Notes: a model not told the origin generated them from the letters alone. 64,000 bases of DNA from an uncultured Bacteroides sp. (GCA_900552645.1 USAN01000005.1:1-64000), one strand, 5' to 3'; counted from the stretch's first letter, positions 27,705 to 38,122 are shown. Numbers and translations: made by a program.

Positions 27705-30700
27705 ATGAAAATAAAAAATATTGCTTTACTATCTTCACTATGTATAACAACAGTAGCATTTGCACAAAAAAATAATATACCTCAAACATCTCTGAAATCA
27801 GATTTTAAGAAAGTTCTTTACGGATTCCGGAATATACAGGATTCTACAAAGACAAAGACATGGTGGTTTCATGGTAAAACTGCATCATCAAAAGAAGGAA
27901 TAACCAAAGATCTTGAGGCTTTCCATAATGCAGGAATAGGTGGAGTAGTATTTTATGATCAGACTCATGGCAATATAGACACAACCTCCGAAGCTGCTAT
28001 GAGCAAGGAGTGGTGGGATAATATATATCATGCTGCAAGGGAAGCCGATAGACTTGGCATAGGACTTGAGTTTCATGTATCAAATGGCTTTGTTGCAGGT
28101 GGACCATGGATTGAGCCTAAAGATGCAATGAAAAGAGTAGAAACTATAGAGACTATTATAAAAGGTGGAAAAGATATAGAAATAGCTCTTGAAAGTCCCA
28201 AAAACAGATACAACTATTTTAAAGATATAAGAATACTTGCTATTCCTACAGAAGATTCAGACAACTCTGCTATGCTTAATTGTAATAATAAAGAGTATAA
28301 AGCAGAATCTTTCTTCATCAATAATTCTTTGGTAAGGATCTCTCCTACTTCTACCCAAACACCTCTTTACATAAACGTCGATTTCTTAACTCCCAAAACA
28401 TTAAGAAGCATTACTTATCAAATAGGGGCAGCAGGAAAAGCTACTACCAGTGCAACTAACATACCGGCTCCTCCGCAAGAGCATTTCACCGGTACGGGGT
28501 ACAGAATATTACCTCCTGTAGGAGAGTTGCAGTGGAGCGAAGATGGAGAAGTTTATTATAAGTTGTGTGATATAAAGCCTCTTTACCGTGCTCACGAATC
28601 TTATAAGACAAAAACGTTATCTTTCAATGAAAAGAAAGCACGTTTTTTTAGAATAAAGCTTGAAGGATGGGACGGTAGTGAAAATGGTACTCAGCTTAGT
28701 TTTGGAGGAGTAAAGTTCAGTTCGGATGCAATGATAAATGAATATGAATATAAAGCTGCCTACATATCAGAATATATTGATAACTCATTACAATCTCCTG
28801 CCTACACCAAAGATGAAGTAGTTCTATCTAATAAAATAATTGACTTGTCTGATAAGGTTTCTTCTAACGGTATATTAAAATGGAAAGCACCTGAGGGTAA
28901 ATGGAAGATACTTAGAATTTGCATGATACCAACAGGAGGTATATTAAAGCACGGACGTCCTAATTTGTTGGGGCTAGAGTGTGACAAGATGTCGGCTAGT
29001 GCATCAAAATTGCAATTTGACTCATACTTCGGTAAAATTCTAGATTCGCTGACTGCTCATAAAATATATAATTTGAAGGGGATTGTGATGGATAGTCATG
29101 AAGCCGGCTCGCAAAATTGGACGGATGATTTCATTGAGGCTTTTCACAGTTTAAGAGGTTATGATCCTGCAAAATATCTTCCGGTAATGTCGGGATATGC
29201 AGTAAACAGCATTAAAGAATCAGAAGGTTTTCTTTATGATGTACGTCTTACTATTTCTGAATTGATAGCCAAAAGATATTATGGTACAATAGATAAACTT
29301 AGCAAAGATCGTAATATAGTATTCACTGCACAGGCTACAGGAAATGCACAATGCATAGTAGCAATACCGCTAATTGCAAAAAAAGAAGTTCAGAAACCTC
29401 AGGGAGAGTTTTGGGTAATACATCCAGAAGGTAGTTATGATATAAAAGAGACATCGTCGGCTGCTCATCTATATGGTAAAAATATAGCTTCGGCCGAGGC
29501 CTTTACAGATGGAACGTTCAGAACTATGCCTCATGAACTGAAAAATATTGCAGATGGTGCATACTCATTCGGTATAAATGAGTTTGTTTTGTGTGCATCT
29601 GCACATCAGCCAGACGATCGCAAGCCGGGAAACAGTGGTGGCAGGGTATATTCTACTTATACCCGCAACAATACGTGGTTCAATATAAGCAGAGATTTCT
29701 GGAATTATCAAAGCAGATGTGCATATATAATGAGACAAGGATTACCTGTTACCGACTTGTGTATATATTTAGGAAACAATGCGCCACTAAGACTGCTTAC
29801 CAACCGACTTCCACTGATACCTAATGGGTATGACTATGATGTATTTTCGGAAGATGCATTAATTAATAGAATGAGCTTTAAGGATGGACGAATTACTTTG
29901 CCATCGGGACAGACTTTTTCGATGATGGTTCTTCCTAGATCGGGCGAAATGACGCTTAATGCACTGAGGAAGATAGCATCTTTAGTTAAAGAAGGAGCTA
30001 TAGTATATGGAAACCGTCCTACGGGTTCTCCTGATAAATTAGATATAGGACAAGAGAGTGAGTATGATGAAATAGTGACATCTTTATGGGACAAGCCAAA
30101 CTACGGAAAAGGTAAAGTTTACTCATCCATGACTTTGGCAGAAGCATTGTCAAAAGCATCAATCCAACCCGACATAGATGGCCCGAAGTTATATTTCAAT
30201 CATAGAAAAGCCAAAGATTGTGACATCTATTTCTTGAATAATCATTCCGACTCAAAGATTGACTCTATCTTTAAATTCAAGACACAATATAAGCATGCGC
30301 AGTTATGGAATGCGGTGACTGGCAATAGATATATGATAGATTCTAAGAGTGGAGAAACAAAACTCGCTCTTGAGCCAAGAGAATCATTCTTTATTGTATT
30401 CTCTAATATAAAAGAGACACTTCCCAAAATTCATAAACAGAGTAAGACATATAAAATAGATGGAAACTGGAACGTTTATTTTGATGAAAAAATGAATGGT
30501 ATAGGAAATATGACGATGAATAAACTTGTAAAATGGAATGACAGTGATAATCCAAATATCAAGTATTATTCGGGAACAGCAATATACAAGAACAAATTCA
30601 ATTTTAATGCTAATACCACATCGGCTATGTTGAAACTACCAAAAGGCGACTTCTGGGCCGAGATATATCTAAATTCGCATAAGGTAGGAACAATATGGTG

Positions 30701-30911
30701 TTCACCATGGAACATAGATATCTCTAAATATATCAAGAAAGGAGAAAACAATATTGAAATACACATAACAAATGCATGGACAAACAGAATGATAGGAGAT
30801 TTATCATTACCAACAAAAGATAGAATCACCACCAACCCCGAAGAATATGTAAATAATAACAGTAAACTTCAGGATTCGGGAATTGATGGAGAAATAGAAA
30901 TAATATATTAA
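27705..30911 (+). CDS. GH106 alpha-L-rhamnosidase
   Basis: A 1068-residue exported enzyme (signal peptide IALLSSLCITTVAFA). It matches the GH106 pattern: an early TIM-barrel start (TKTWWFHGKTASSKEGITKDLEAFHNAGIGGVVFYDQTHG), HVSNGFVAGGPWIEP, KGIVMDSHEAGSQNWTDDFIEAFHSLRGYDPAKYLPVMSGY with acidic active-site candidates, and SAEAFTDGTFRTMPHELKNIADGAYSFGINEFVLCASAHQP. The C-terminal beta-sandwich contains GTIWCSPWNIDISKYIKKGEN. Members release alpha-L-rhamnose from RG-I or RG-II oligosaccharides. It is followed after 10 bp by the lyase-like propeller gene. Confidence 0.88.
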   Translation: MKIKNIALLSSLCITTVAFAQKNNIPQTSLKSDFKKVLYGFRNIQDSTKTKTWWFHGKTASSKEGITKDLEAFHNAGIGGVVFYDQTHGNIDTTSEAAMSKEWWDNIYHAAREADRLGIGLEFHVSNGFVAGGPWIEPKDAMKRVETIETIIKGGKDIEIALESPKNRYNYFKDIRILAIPTEDSDNSAMLNCNNKEYKAESFFINNSLVRISPTSTQTPLYINVDFLTPKTLRSITYQIGAAGKATTSATNIPAPPQEHFTGTGYRILPPVGELQWSEDGEVYYKLCDIKPLYRAHESYKTKTLSFNEKKARFFRIKLEGWDGSENGTQLSFGGVKFSSDAMINEYEYKAAYISEYIDNSLQSPAYTKDEVVLSNKIIDLSDKVSSNGILKWKAPEGKWKILRICMIPTGGILKHGRPNLLGLECDKMSASASKLQFDSYFGKILDSLTAHKIYNLKGIVMDSHEAGSQNWTDDFIEAFHSLRGYDPAKYLPVMSGYAVNSIKESEGFLYDVRLTISELIAKRYYGTIDKLSKDRNIVFTAQATGNAQCIVAIPLIAKKEVQKPQGEFWVIHPEGSYDIKETSSAAHLYGKNIASAEAFTDGTFRTMPHELKNIADGAYSFGINEFVLCASAHQPDDRKPGNSGGRVYSTYTRNNTWFNISRDFWNYQSRCAYIMRQGLPVTDLCIYLGNNAPLRLLTNRLPLIPNGYDYDVFSEDALINRMSFKDGRITLPSGQTFSMMVLPRSGEMTLNALRKIASLVKEGAIVYGNRPTGSPDKLDIGQESEYDEIVTSLWDKPNYGKGKVYSSMTLAEALSKASIQPDIDGPKLYFNHRKAKDCDIYFLNNHSDSKIDSIFKFKTQYKHAQLWNAVTGNRYMIDSKSGETKLALEPRESFFIVFSNIKETLPKIHKQSKTYKIDGNWNVYFDEKMNGIGNMTMNKLVKWNDSDNPNIKYYSGTAIYKNKFNFNANTTSAMLKLPKGDFWAEIYLNSHKVGTIWCSPWNIDISKYIKKGENNIEIHITNAWTNRMIGDLSLPTKDRITTNPEEYVNNNSKLQDSGIDGEIEIIY

Positions 30912-30921
30912 ATCAATACAT

Positions 30922-32223
30922 ATGAAAAGAATAAAATTTATCCTGCTATTTACTTTATCATCAACTTGGTGCGCATTTGCCCAGTTTGGAAAATGTACAC
31001 CGTCAGAAACTTTTTCTTATAAAGATAACGTATCAAATAAAATTATAACAGTACTAACAGATACAACTCAGAATGACCGATATTTGTATCAGACAGATCC
31101 TATGTGGACTTCAGATAGTAAATATCTTATATTCAGATCGTCTGTACGTACAAATGGAAAGAAAACTGACAAAAAAGCTTTACCTACCCAGATGTTTTTC
31201 ATTGAAATGGCAACCGGAAATATCATTCAGGCAACCGACGGAAACAATCTAGGTAATATTTACCTTGCCAAGAAGAGTAATAAGATGTTTATCAGTCGCA
31301 AAGAGAATGAGAAATGGAACATGTATGTAATGGATCTTGATACTTTCTTTAAGGATGTAAAAAACAAAAGTGTGAAGAATAGTAGCTATTATACGAAGTT
31401 TATAGGAACTTTTCCTGATTCTATGGGTAAAGCGGGCGGATTTGCCGTTGACTGCAATGATAAGTATGCCTACATAACCGCCGAACGCGAAGGTTCGGAA
31501 GAGGAAAAGGAACTTATGAATAAGAAAATGTTTAAAGCAGCAGATAATCAGCCTATAAAGATTAAGCCTACATTAAGTCGTATATGTAAAATGGACCTCT
31601 CTACCGGCGAGGTATTTAAAGTTATAGATACTGATTTTAAGATTGGGCACATACAGACCAGTCGTTTCACTCCTGCCGAAATTGTGTTTTGCAATGAAAC
31701 CGGTGGCGATGCACACCAAAGAATGTGGTATTGTAATGGAGATAGTGCGGTTTATCGTCCTCTATACAATGAGACTCCTCTTGACTGGGTTACTCACGAA
31801 ACTTTCGCTTCGAAAGATTATGTATACTTCAACATACTTGGATTTCAATCTAGGCTTCGTAAGCAAGCTTCGGGAGTTGCCAGAATAAACATTCGCACAA
31901 ACGATGTAGAGATTGTGGGACAAGTAGAACTTGACCAAGACAGAAGAGCCATAGAGAATCAGCTTATAGGACGAGGATTTTGGCACTGTAACGCAAGTTA
32001 TGATAACCGCTGGGCAGCTGGAGACACTTTTGGCGGTAATGTATGGCTGATAGATGTAAACAGCGGAGAGCGACACATAATGGCAACAGATACAAAAATG
32101 CGCCCCGACCATGCTCATCCTAGCTTTAGTCCGGATGGAAAGAAATTGTTATTCCAATCAGGTCATTTCACAAATGGCAAAAGACTTAATCTAATGATGA
32201 TAGATATTGATCAGGAGAAATAA
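30922..32223 (+). CDS. Beta-propeller protein similar to PL22 oligogalacturonate lyases
   Basis: A 433-residue exported protein with signal peptide FILLFTLSSTWCAFA. It has TolB/PD40-type propeller blades, such as DPMWTSDSKYLIFRSSV and PDHAHPSFSPDGKKLLFQSG. The His-rich H(A)HPSFSPDGK segment and overall size resemble oligogalacturonate lyases, which split short unsaturated galacturonides or rhamnogalacturonides by beta-elimination. The context next to GH106 fits action on rhamnose-galacturonate disaccharides. The family call is tentative, because PD40 propellers also occur in proteins without lyase activity. Confidence 0.6.
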   Translation: MKRIKFILLFTLSSTWCAFAQFGKCTPSETFSYKDNVSNKIITVLTDTTQNDRYLYQTDPMWTSDSKYLIFRSSVRTNGKKTDKKALPTQMFFIEMATGNIIQATDGNNLGNIYLAKKSNKMFISRKENEKWNMYVMDLDTFFKDVKNKSVKNSSYYTKFIGTFPDSMGKAGGFAVDCNDKYAYITAEREGSEEEKELMNKKMFKAADNQPIKIKPTLSRICKMDLSTGEVFKVIDTDFKIGHIQTSRFTPAEIVFCNETGGDAHQRMWYCNGDSAVYRPLYNETPLDWVTHETFASKDYVYFNILGFQSRLRKQASGVARINIRTNDVEIVGQVELDQDRRAIENQLIGRGFWHCNASYDNRWAAGDTFGGNVWLIDVNSGERHIMATDTKMRPDHAHPSFSPDGKKLLFQSGHFTNGKRLNLMMIDIDQEK

Positions 32224-32250
32224 GGAATATACTTTATTACATAAATACTG

Positions 32251-32292
32251 TAAGAGCCATTCCATTATTTTTGAGTAATGAAATGGCTCTTA
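32251..32292. terminator. Bidirectional terminator between the PL22-like gene and GH78
   Basis: The stem TAAGAGCCATT (32251-32261) pairs with AATGGCTCTTA (32282-32292) around an A/T-rich loop. It lies between converging genes. Confidence 0.75.
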
Positions 32293-32377
32293 TTATTGTT
32301 TTTGAGAGTTAAATAACGAGTTTTACACTTCTGTAAGTAAGCAGTAATATACTATTTATGAATATATTCTAATTAGC

Positions 32378-34603
32378 CTATTTAATATATTCTATTCTCC
32401 AGAAACCTTTCTTCAGCTTGCTGTTTGCATGTATCACCTTTCCATTCACTCTTATCTCTCTATATCCCTTTGGCAAGCCTATTAATGCTACCGAGCTCTT
32501 AGGTATCTCAAGTACTGCATTCATTCTATCCTGAGATTTATCTATTTCTACTTTTATAATACGATTATCATATAAAGGTACTATAGACTTTATATTATTC
32601 AAACTTCCCAGATTTGGACAGAAACTAAATACTTTAAACTTAGGCTCAACAGTTTCTATACCGGCTAGATAAGCACTCATAATAGTAAGAGGCCCCCCAC
32701 TCCATGCATGATTATAACTGCCTCCGCCAAATCCTTCATTTCCTATTCCCCATCCTTCCCACAATGTTGTAAGCGGACTTTCTGTCATTACTCTGTATCG
32801 ATCTTTCATTCTTCTTATAGCCTCATCATAGTATCCCATATTGCACAATGCCTGCAATACGTATTTTTCCATATATGGACTGGCATGATAGTGTTTATTA
32901 AAGAAGTCTACAATAACAGGATAACATGATTTAGGTAAAGTATGAGATACTATGGCCAAAGCCTGAGCCCTATCATCGGGACAGCCTTTATATCGGGGTG
33001 ATACGTAATACATACCATTCCAATATCTTGAATGAAATGCTTTTCTTAGATTATTGGCTCTATTATCAGCCCATTCATACTCACTCTTATCGCCAACAAG
33101 AGAAGCCATTCTAGAGTATCCATCCAATGCTATTATATACCACAAGTTATAAAGAAGTTCCATATCTTTATTTTCGCCCCAATCGCCCCATGTCCATCCA
33201 CCTTTACGAGGTATTACAAATCCTTCACTATCGGTTTTCCATACATGTATATATTTGCTTACTTTAGGAAAAACATACTCTATTGTAGACTTATCTCCTG
33301 ATCCCATATAGTATGTCCAGAACCCATAATATCCTACACTTGCCAGCATTTGCATAGGGAGTTCGTCACCCCAATTACCTGCAGGTATCGGAGAAAATAT
33401 AGTACTGTCGGGGCGTTGCCAATCCATTAGTTCTCGTATTCCTTTTCTAGTAAGCTTATGAGCATTCTGATCCAAAGCATAAAAAGCCTCCCCTAGTTCA
33501 TTGACTACATCTCCCCACCATTGAGCACGCTCGCGGTCGGGACAATCCATATATGTATCGCGCATTGTAATGTAAAGAGTACGTTGAGACTTGTTCCACA
33601 GTGAATTAAGGAATTCATCATTACACCAAAAAAGTCCTTTAAACTCCGTATCAAATCCGGTTTCTCTATATTTCAAACTTATCACTTCCACACTATCGGG
33701 AATTGTATATATTACTTTATGCCCATTCATCCATCCCATACATTCAAATTCCTGTTCGCCGCTGCATGTAATATACTCCGCAAATACATTAAGAGCCGAA
33801 CCACCCATATAATTATCGGTACGTATGTCAATTCTTTTGTTTGGTGCCGATTTTATCTTTAAATATGGAGTAACCTGAGCATTGTATGGGAGATATGCTA
33901 TTATAGTATCACTCCTCTTCTCTATCCTTTCATAATCCTTCAATCCATAATCCTTCCACATTGGTATAGGACGTTCAATAAGATTATTCCATCCGGCGTC
34001 TTGCAAGGACTTATTTGCAACTGCATTCCATAAAGAATCATCAAAATCTGGTTTGCTGAAAGAAACATCTTTGATTGAATTAAAACCTATATTAGATTCA
34101 GACAGTCTGAAGTTTGGTTTTTCTCCTATCGGGGTATAAAAAGCAGGATGTGGATTAGCCTTCCATTGAATGTTTGAGATACTTTTTCCCTTAACCTCCA
34201 TATCAAAGTATAATCCGGGCGTATCCGAACTTCTATGACTGAAACCATTCTTACCAAAATACCACACCAGCACCGAGATCGTATTCATGCCTTTTTTGAA
34301 TCCATAATCTCCTTCAAGAATATCATAATATGTATCCTGTGGATTAGGTCCTCGTTTAAGAGATCCTTCAATCACTTTCAATTCACCATTTATCCAAAGC
34401 CAGTATTTACTGTCGGCTGCTATCTTCATCCTAACATTAGTATATCTTAAATCAAGATTTACATTACTTCTATAACAAATCCATTGGTTTGCTTCGTTCG
34501 AAACATTAGGTAACGTCATAACCTGACTTCTGGTTTTAAACACATTTAAGGAAATTAACAGTACTAGTATTGTTAGTAATTTTAGTTTCATGTTTTTCAT
34601 CAA
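32378..34603 (-). CDS. GH78 alpha-L-rhamnosidase
   Basis: A 741-residue exported enzyme (signal peptide KLLTILVLLISLNVF). N-terminal beta-sandwich domains are followed by the (alpha/alpha)6 catalytic barrel. The GH78 motif DCPDRERAQWWGD spans D353-D365, with acid candidate E358. Later motifs are FSPIPAGNWGDELPMQM, WTWGDWGENKDMELLYNLWYI and PLTTLWEGWGIGNEGFGGGSYNHAWSGGP, and a short C-terminal sandwich closes the protein. It releases terminal L-rhamnose. It is monocistronic, with a structured 410-bp upstream region. Confidence 0.88.
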   Translation of the reverse strand: MMKNMKLKLLTILVLLISLNVFKTRSQVMTLPNVSNEANQWICYRSNVNLDLRYTNVRMKIAADSKYWLWINGELKVIEGSLKRGPNPQDTYYDILEGDYGFKKGMNTISVLVWYFGKNGFSHRSSDTPGLYFDMEVKGKSISNIQWKANPHPAFYTPIGEKPNFRLSESNIGFNSIKDVSFSKPDFDDSLWNAVANKSLQDAGWNNLIERPIPMWKDYGLKDYERIEKRSDTIIAYLPYNAQVTPYLKIKSAPNKRIDIRTDNYMGGSALNVFAEYITCSGEQEFECMGWMNGHKVIYTIPDSVEVISLKYRETGFDTEFKGLFWCNDEFLNSLWNKSQRTLYITMRDTYMDCPDRERAQWWGDVVNELGEAFYALDQNAHKLTRKGIRELMDWQRPDSTIFSPIPAGNWGDELPMQMLASVGYYGFWTYYMGSGDKSTIEYVFPKVSKYIHVWKTDSEGFVIPRKGGWTWGDWGENKDMELLYNLWYIIALDGYSRMASLVGDKSEYEWADNRANNLRKAFHSRYWNGMYYVSPRYKGCPDDRAQALAIVSHTLPKSCYPVIVDFFNKHYHASPYMEKYVLQALCNMGYYDEAIRRMKDRYRVMTESPLTTLWEGWGIGNEGFGGGSYNHAWSGGPLTIMSAYLAGIETVEPKFKVFSFCPNLGSLNNIKSIVPLYDNRIIKVEIDKSQDRMNAVLEIPKSSVALIGLPKGYREIRVNGKVIHANSKLKKGFWRIEYIK

Positions 34604-34637
34604 TATCTATATTAATATATTATCAAAATCTACACTG

Positions 34638-34655
34638 TGTGAATGATGTGTGAAT
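34638..34655. repeat. Second copy of the 18-nt element
   Basis: Perfect reverse complement of 5408-5425 and immediately next to the hairpin at 34666-34731. Confidence 0.5.
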
Positions 34656-34665
34656 ATTCGGCATG

Positions 34666-34731
34666 TATATTCCACACTCCAATCCTGCATGGATAGGGCA
34701 TTTCAAGAGAAATGTGAAATTGTGGAATATA
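34666..34731. repeat. Inverted repeat with nested hairpins
   Basis: The outer arms TATATTCCACA (34666-34676) and TGTGGAATATA (34721-34731) are perfect complements. Inside are smaller inverted pairs (ATCC/GGAT and CATTTC/GAAATG), so the whole 66-nt unit could fold as a branched structure. No coding frame is convincing. Confidence 0.6.
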
Positions 34732-34826
34732 AAAATAAAAAAATAATTATCGGTCTTTTATCGTATAAAACAATTTATTATATTTCTTATAAAAGAAAGT
34801 ATAATATATCAATATTCATTATCACA

Positions 34827-34907
34827 ATTTGGTGCTGACTAAATATTTTTTTCTCAGCAATAAATTTTATTTTCTGGCGTAAAAATAAAAATTTCTCAGC
34901 ACCAAAT
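34827..34907. repeat. 81-bp inverted-repeat element with 12-bp perfect ends
   Basis: The ends ATTTGGTGCTGA (34827-34838) and TCAGCACCAAAT (34896-34907) are perfect complements. The interior has a second AT-rich inverted pair and a direct repeat TTTCTCAGCA at about 34850 and 34892. The size and ends resemble a small palindromic mobile-like unit or a strong transcription stop between GH78 and the GH95 relic. Confidence 0.6.
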
Positions 34908-35012
34908 CTATACTATAATATTATAAATAATTTATTTATAATAGAATATTGATGATTAATAAATAAAAAGTAGATAAGTAATCAGTCTTAAAAACAAATA
35001 TATTTTACAAAA

Positions 35013-36399
35013 CTACAATTTACTATATATCTTATATTTCCCCCCTTTTCTTGTATTAAAAGAGTAGGTATAATAACCATTATCATTAGTCTTCTTACTA
35101 TTGCAACCAACTATTTTTAATGGATTCTTAGATCTTATTACACATTTGTTATCCGTTAATGAATATATATATCCAGATTGTATCTTATTATCTGACCATT
35201 TAAAATCTACAATAAATCCGCCTCTTGCACGAAAACCTTTTACCTCTCCTTTATTCCAATTTTGTGGCAATGCCGGCAACAAAAACAGTTCATCTTGTTG
35301 ACTTTGCAACAGCATTTCAGAGACGCCAGATATACCTCCAAAATTTCCATCTATCTGAAAAGGAGGATGTGTATCGAACAAATTAGGTAAAGTTGATCCA
35401 CTTAATAGTTCTCTATACATTAAATAGGCATTATTACCATCTAATAATCTAGCTCGGAAATTTATTTTCCATGCTTTGCTCCAACCTGTTCCTTTATTAC
35501 CTCTTAGGTCGAGAGTTCTTTTACAAGCATTTGTAAATTCTGATTTTAAAGGATTTATCTGTCTACCGGGATGTAGAGCAAATAAATGTGAAACATGTCA
35601 GTGTAAAGGATCAACATCTTCCCAATCTTTATACCATTCTACAAGATTTCCTTTTTTCCCTATACTTAAAGGATGTAATTTATCTCGGATGATTTCCCAT
35701 TTTTTTCTTTCTGTCTTATCTATATTTAATAATCCAGAAGCTTCTGATAAGTTATTTAGTAAATCCCATATAATTTCTAGGTCCATTGCACTTCCTATAG
35801 TTACAACACCCTTCAAATGGAGTGTTGCCTTCTATAGAAATATTTAGTTTTCCAGGTTTAGAAGATTTCATCTTCATTATAACAACGTTTGCCGGATATG
35901 ATACAAATATTTCGCGTGAATAATCTACTGAATCGGAAGTAAATACTGTTGAAGCTATAGCAGAAGAAATATCAAGACTTCTTTTATAATTACATGTATT
36001 CTTAATCCCAGTCTGACGAATATGTAAATCGCCCATTGGAACAAATGATTGACTATTTGGCCCCTGTATATTTCTCAATACATTTAATGCATCGGTCCAT
36101 TTTCCTTTGAACAATAATTCACGTACTTTAGGAAGATATGAAGGGGCATCGGGGGTAGGATTAGTATTAGTAGGACCTCCTCCCCAAAGAGTAGTTTCAT
36201 TTATATTAATCAACTCATCCTCTATTCTCCCATATACCATTATTCCAATATGACCATTTCCCAAAGGAAGTGCTTCTTCAAATCTTGTAGCTGGCTCGTC
36301 ATACCATAAAGTCAATGAGTTATTATATTGTGCTTTTAATGATGCAAAAATAGTTATTGCGAAAAAAAACAGAATATTTTTTTGTTTTGTGTTTACCAT
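35013..36399 (-). pseudogene. GH95 (alpha-L-fucosidase / L-galactosidase type) pseudogene: internal deletion, frameshift and nonsense codon
   Basis: The first 190 or so codons from 36399 are normal GH95 (signal peptide, then LWYDEPATRFEEALPLGNGH, ININETTLWGGGP). After ISIEGNTPF the gene jumps to sequence normally found about 330-370 residues later (GVVTIGSAMDLEIIWDLLNN), in another frame. The overlap of the two frames is 35752-35816. The second part has an in-frame TGA at 35598-35600 in PLH*HVSHLFALHPGRQ, where family members usually have Arg (CGA to TGA fits one substitution). The reading then stays open to 35013 (HPPFQIDGNFGG). About 465 codons remain of an expected 780-830. It follows GH43 by 15 bp. 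It should be inactive. Confidence 0.9.
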
Positions 36400-36414
36400 A
36401 TATTCTATAAAACT

Positions 36415-38112
36415 TTATTTTTTCTCTTTATATATAAAATTCTCAATATCGACAAATCCCTCTTCATTATAATTGTTAAAGGTGTATATACCTATGCGGC
36501 TACCCCTATAATTTCCCCATTTAAGTTGGAACGTCTTTGAACATTTCTTAAATGAACGATTATCCCTACTCCATGAAAATGAAGCATTTCCATCAAAATC
36601 AATATTTGTTTTAAGATATAAATATTTAGTATTGTTTGGAATAATAACTTCATCACTTACATCGGCGGTCTTATCATTTACATATTTTACTTCTAATCGT
36701 AATTTTATCTGTGAACCTTTACTTATAGCTAGACATGAATAATCTTTTCCACCATTAAAATGTGTCAATCCAGCCTCCTGACCATTTTTCATACCCCTTA
36801 TATCTAACTTTACTACTGATTCTCCCTTTCCCCATCGGATGTACCTTTGTGAAATAACATTACCCGTAGAAAAGAAATCTCCCTTTCTAAGTTGATTGAA
36901 AGCATATAGTCTTAAATTGCCTTTTTTGTCAGTCAAAGACCATTTATCTTTTCTTGGCTGATGATTAAATTCCCATTGAGGTGATAACTTATCTGAGTTA
37001 AAATCATCTGAAGTCTGAATAAATTCATTTACTTTTTTCTTTATAGGCTTTTCAACCTCCCAAACCATTTCACCTACTCCATCATTATCTATATCCTTAC
37101 CAATTAAAGGCCATCCATCTACCCACTCTACTGGTATAACACTCATTACTCTACCATCAAAATCGCCTGTACCATGTTGCGTTACAAAAAACCATTTACC
37201 ATCAGGAGTATCAATAATAGTACCTTGATTAGGTTGCTTATCTACCAGTCTACCTTGTGAATGCATTAACAGTTTTTCTTCATAAGGACCATATATACTT
37301 TTTGATCTTCTCATAACAGGTACTCTCAATTTATTTCCATGAATTTCTCTTACCTCACTGAAATATATATAATACATATTATTCCATTTATACAATTTAC
37401 TAGCTTCGGCTGTCCTAAATGGTTTTACAACATATCCTCCAATAATTTCTATATTTTTTGTCAAATCACTATTACTGTCAATAAGTCCATCTAATAGTTT
37501 ATTACCTTCAACATTCATTTTATATAGATGTGGAAACCAATATTTACCAAAATTACTTCCAATAATATAAGCTTGTCCATCATTATCCCATAATGGACAT
37601 ACATCGTCCCATCCGCGTCCTCTCAACTCTTTTCCTTCACTGTCTTTCATCGGTTCCACATGCCATTTACCTCTTATATCATCTGTAGTTGCTACGAACC
37701 ATCCTCCACGTGGAGTAGCAAAATGACAATAAAATTTATTGTTATGATATCTTAAAGAACCAGCCCATATACCATTATAATATCCTTTCATCTGGGTCCA
37801 ATCTAGCTCGGGATTAAGAAAAGAGATGTCATCTACTACATGATTTATTATTTGCCAATTAACAAGATCTTTTGAATGTATAATTATCATACCTGGAGAA
37901 AAGCAGAATGTAGAGGCTATTCCATAATAATCATCACCTACTCTTATAATATCAGGATCGCTGTAATCGGACGGTATTACAGGATTTCTGAAATAGCCAT
38001 TTCCCAAATCACCAAAAACAGATGACTGCTGAGCATTCAAACATAAACAGTTAAAAAATAGTATAGTTAATACTATACCGTAATTGTTTTTTATCGTAAA
38101 AATGTTTTTCAT
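36415..38112 (-). CDS. GH43-family beta-xylosidase/alpha-L-arabinofuranosidase-like enzyme
   Basis: A 565-residue exported enzyme with a signal peptide ending near CLNA. The five-bladed propeller starts FRNPVIPSDYSDPDIIRVGDDYYGIAS, with the general-base Asp in the SDPD motif. The likely general-acid Glu is in FRTAEASKLYKWNNMYYIYFSE. A C-terminal beta-sandwich (about residues 370-560, starting FIQTSDDFNSDKLSPQWEFNHQP) is the arrangement of two-domain GH43 enzymes. Side-chain arabinose removal from pectin is inferred. It is co-transcribed with the broken GH95 gene downstream. Confidence 0.88.
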   Translation of the reverse strand: MKNIFTIKNNYGIVLTILFFNCLCLNAQQSSVFGDLGNGYFRNPVIPSDYSDPDIIRVGDDYYGIASTFCFSPGMIIIHSKDLVNWQIINHVVDDISFLNPELDWTQMKGYYNGIWAGSLRYHNNKFYCHFATPRGGWFVATTDDIRGKWHVEPMKDSEGKELRGRGWDDVCPLWDNDGQAYIIGSNFGKYWFPHLYKMNVEGNKLLDGLIDSNSDLTKNIEIIGGYVVKPFRTAEASKLYKWNNMYYIYFSEVREIHGNKLRVPVMRRSKSIYGPYEEKLLMHSQGRLVDKQPNQGTIIDTPDGKWFFVTQHGTGDFDGRVMSVIPVEWVDGWPLIGKDIDNDGVGEMVWEVEKPIKKKVNEFIQTSDDFNSDKLSPQWEFNHQPRKDKWSLTDKKGNLRLYAFNQLRKGDFFSTGNVISQRYIRWGKGESVVKLDIRGMKNGQEAGLTHFNGGKDYSCLAISKGSQIKLRLEVKYVNDKTADVSDEVIIPNNTKYLYLKTNIDFDGNASFSWSRDNRSFKKCSKTFQLKWGNYRGSRIGIYTFNNYNEEGFVDIENFIYKEKK

Positions 38113-38122
38113 TATAGTATAT

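Noticed and set aside
34650..34838. 62-codon frame in the region upstream of GH78
   Set aside because: It overlaps inverted repeats and is low-complexity at its end, so structured non-coding DNA explains it better.
34827..34907. Insertion sequence remnant
   Set aside because: It has inverted ends but no transposase fragment and no visible target duplication, so it is listed only as a repeat.
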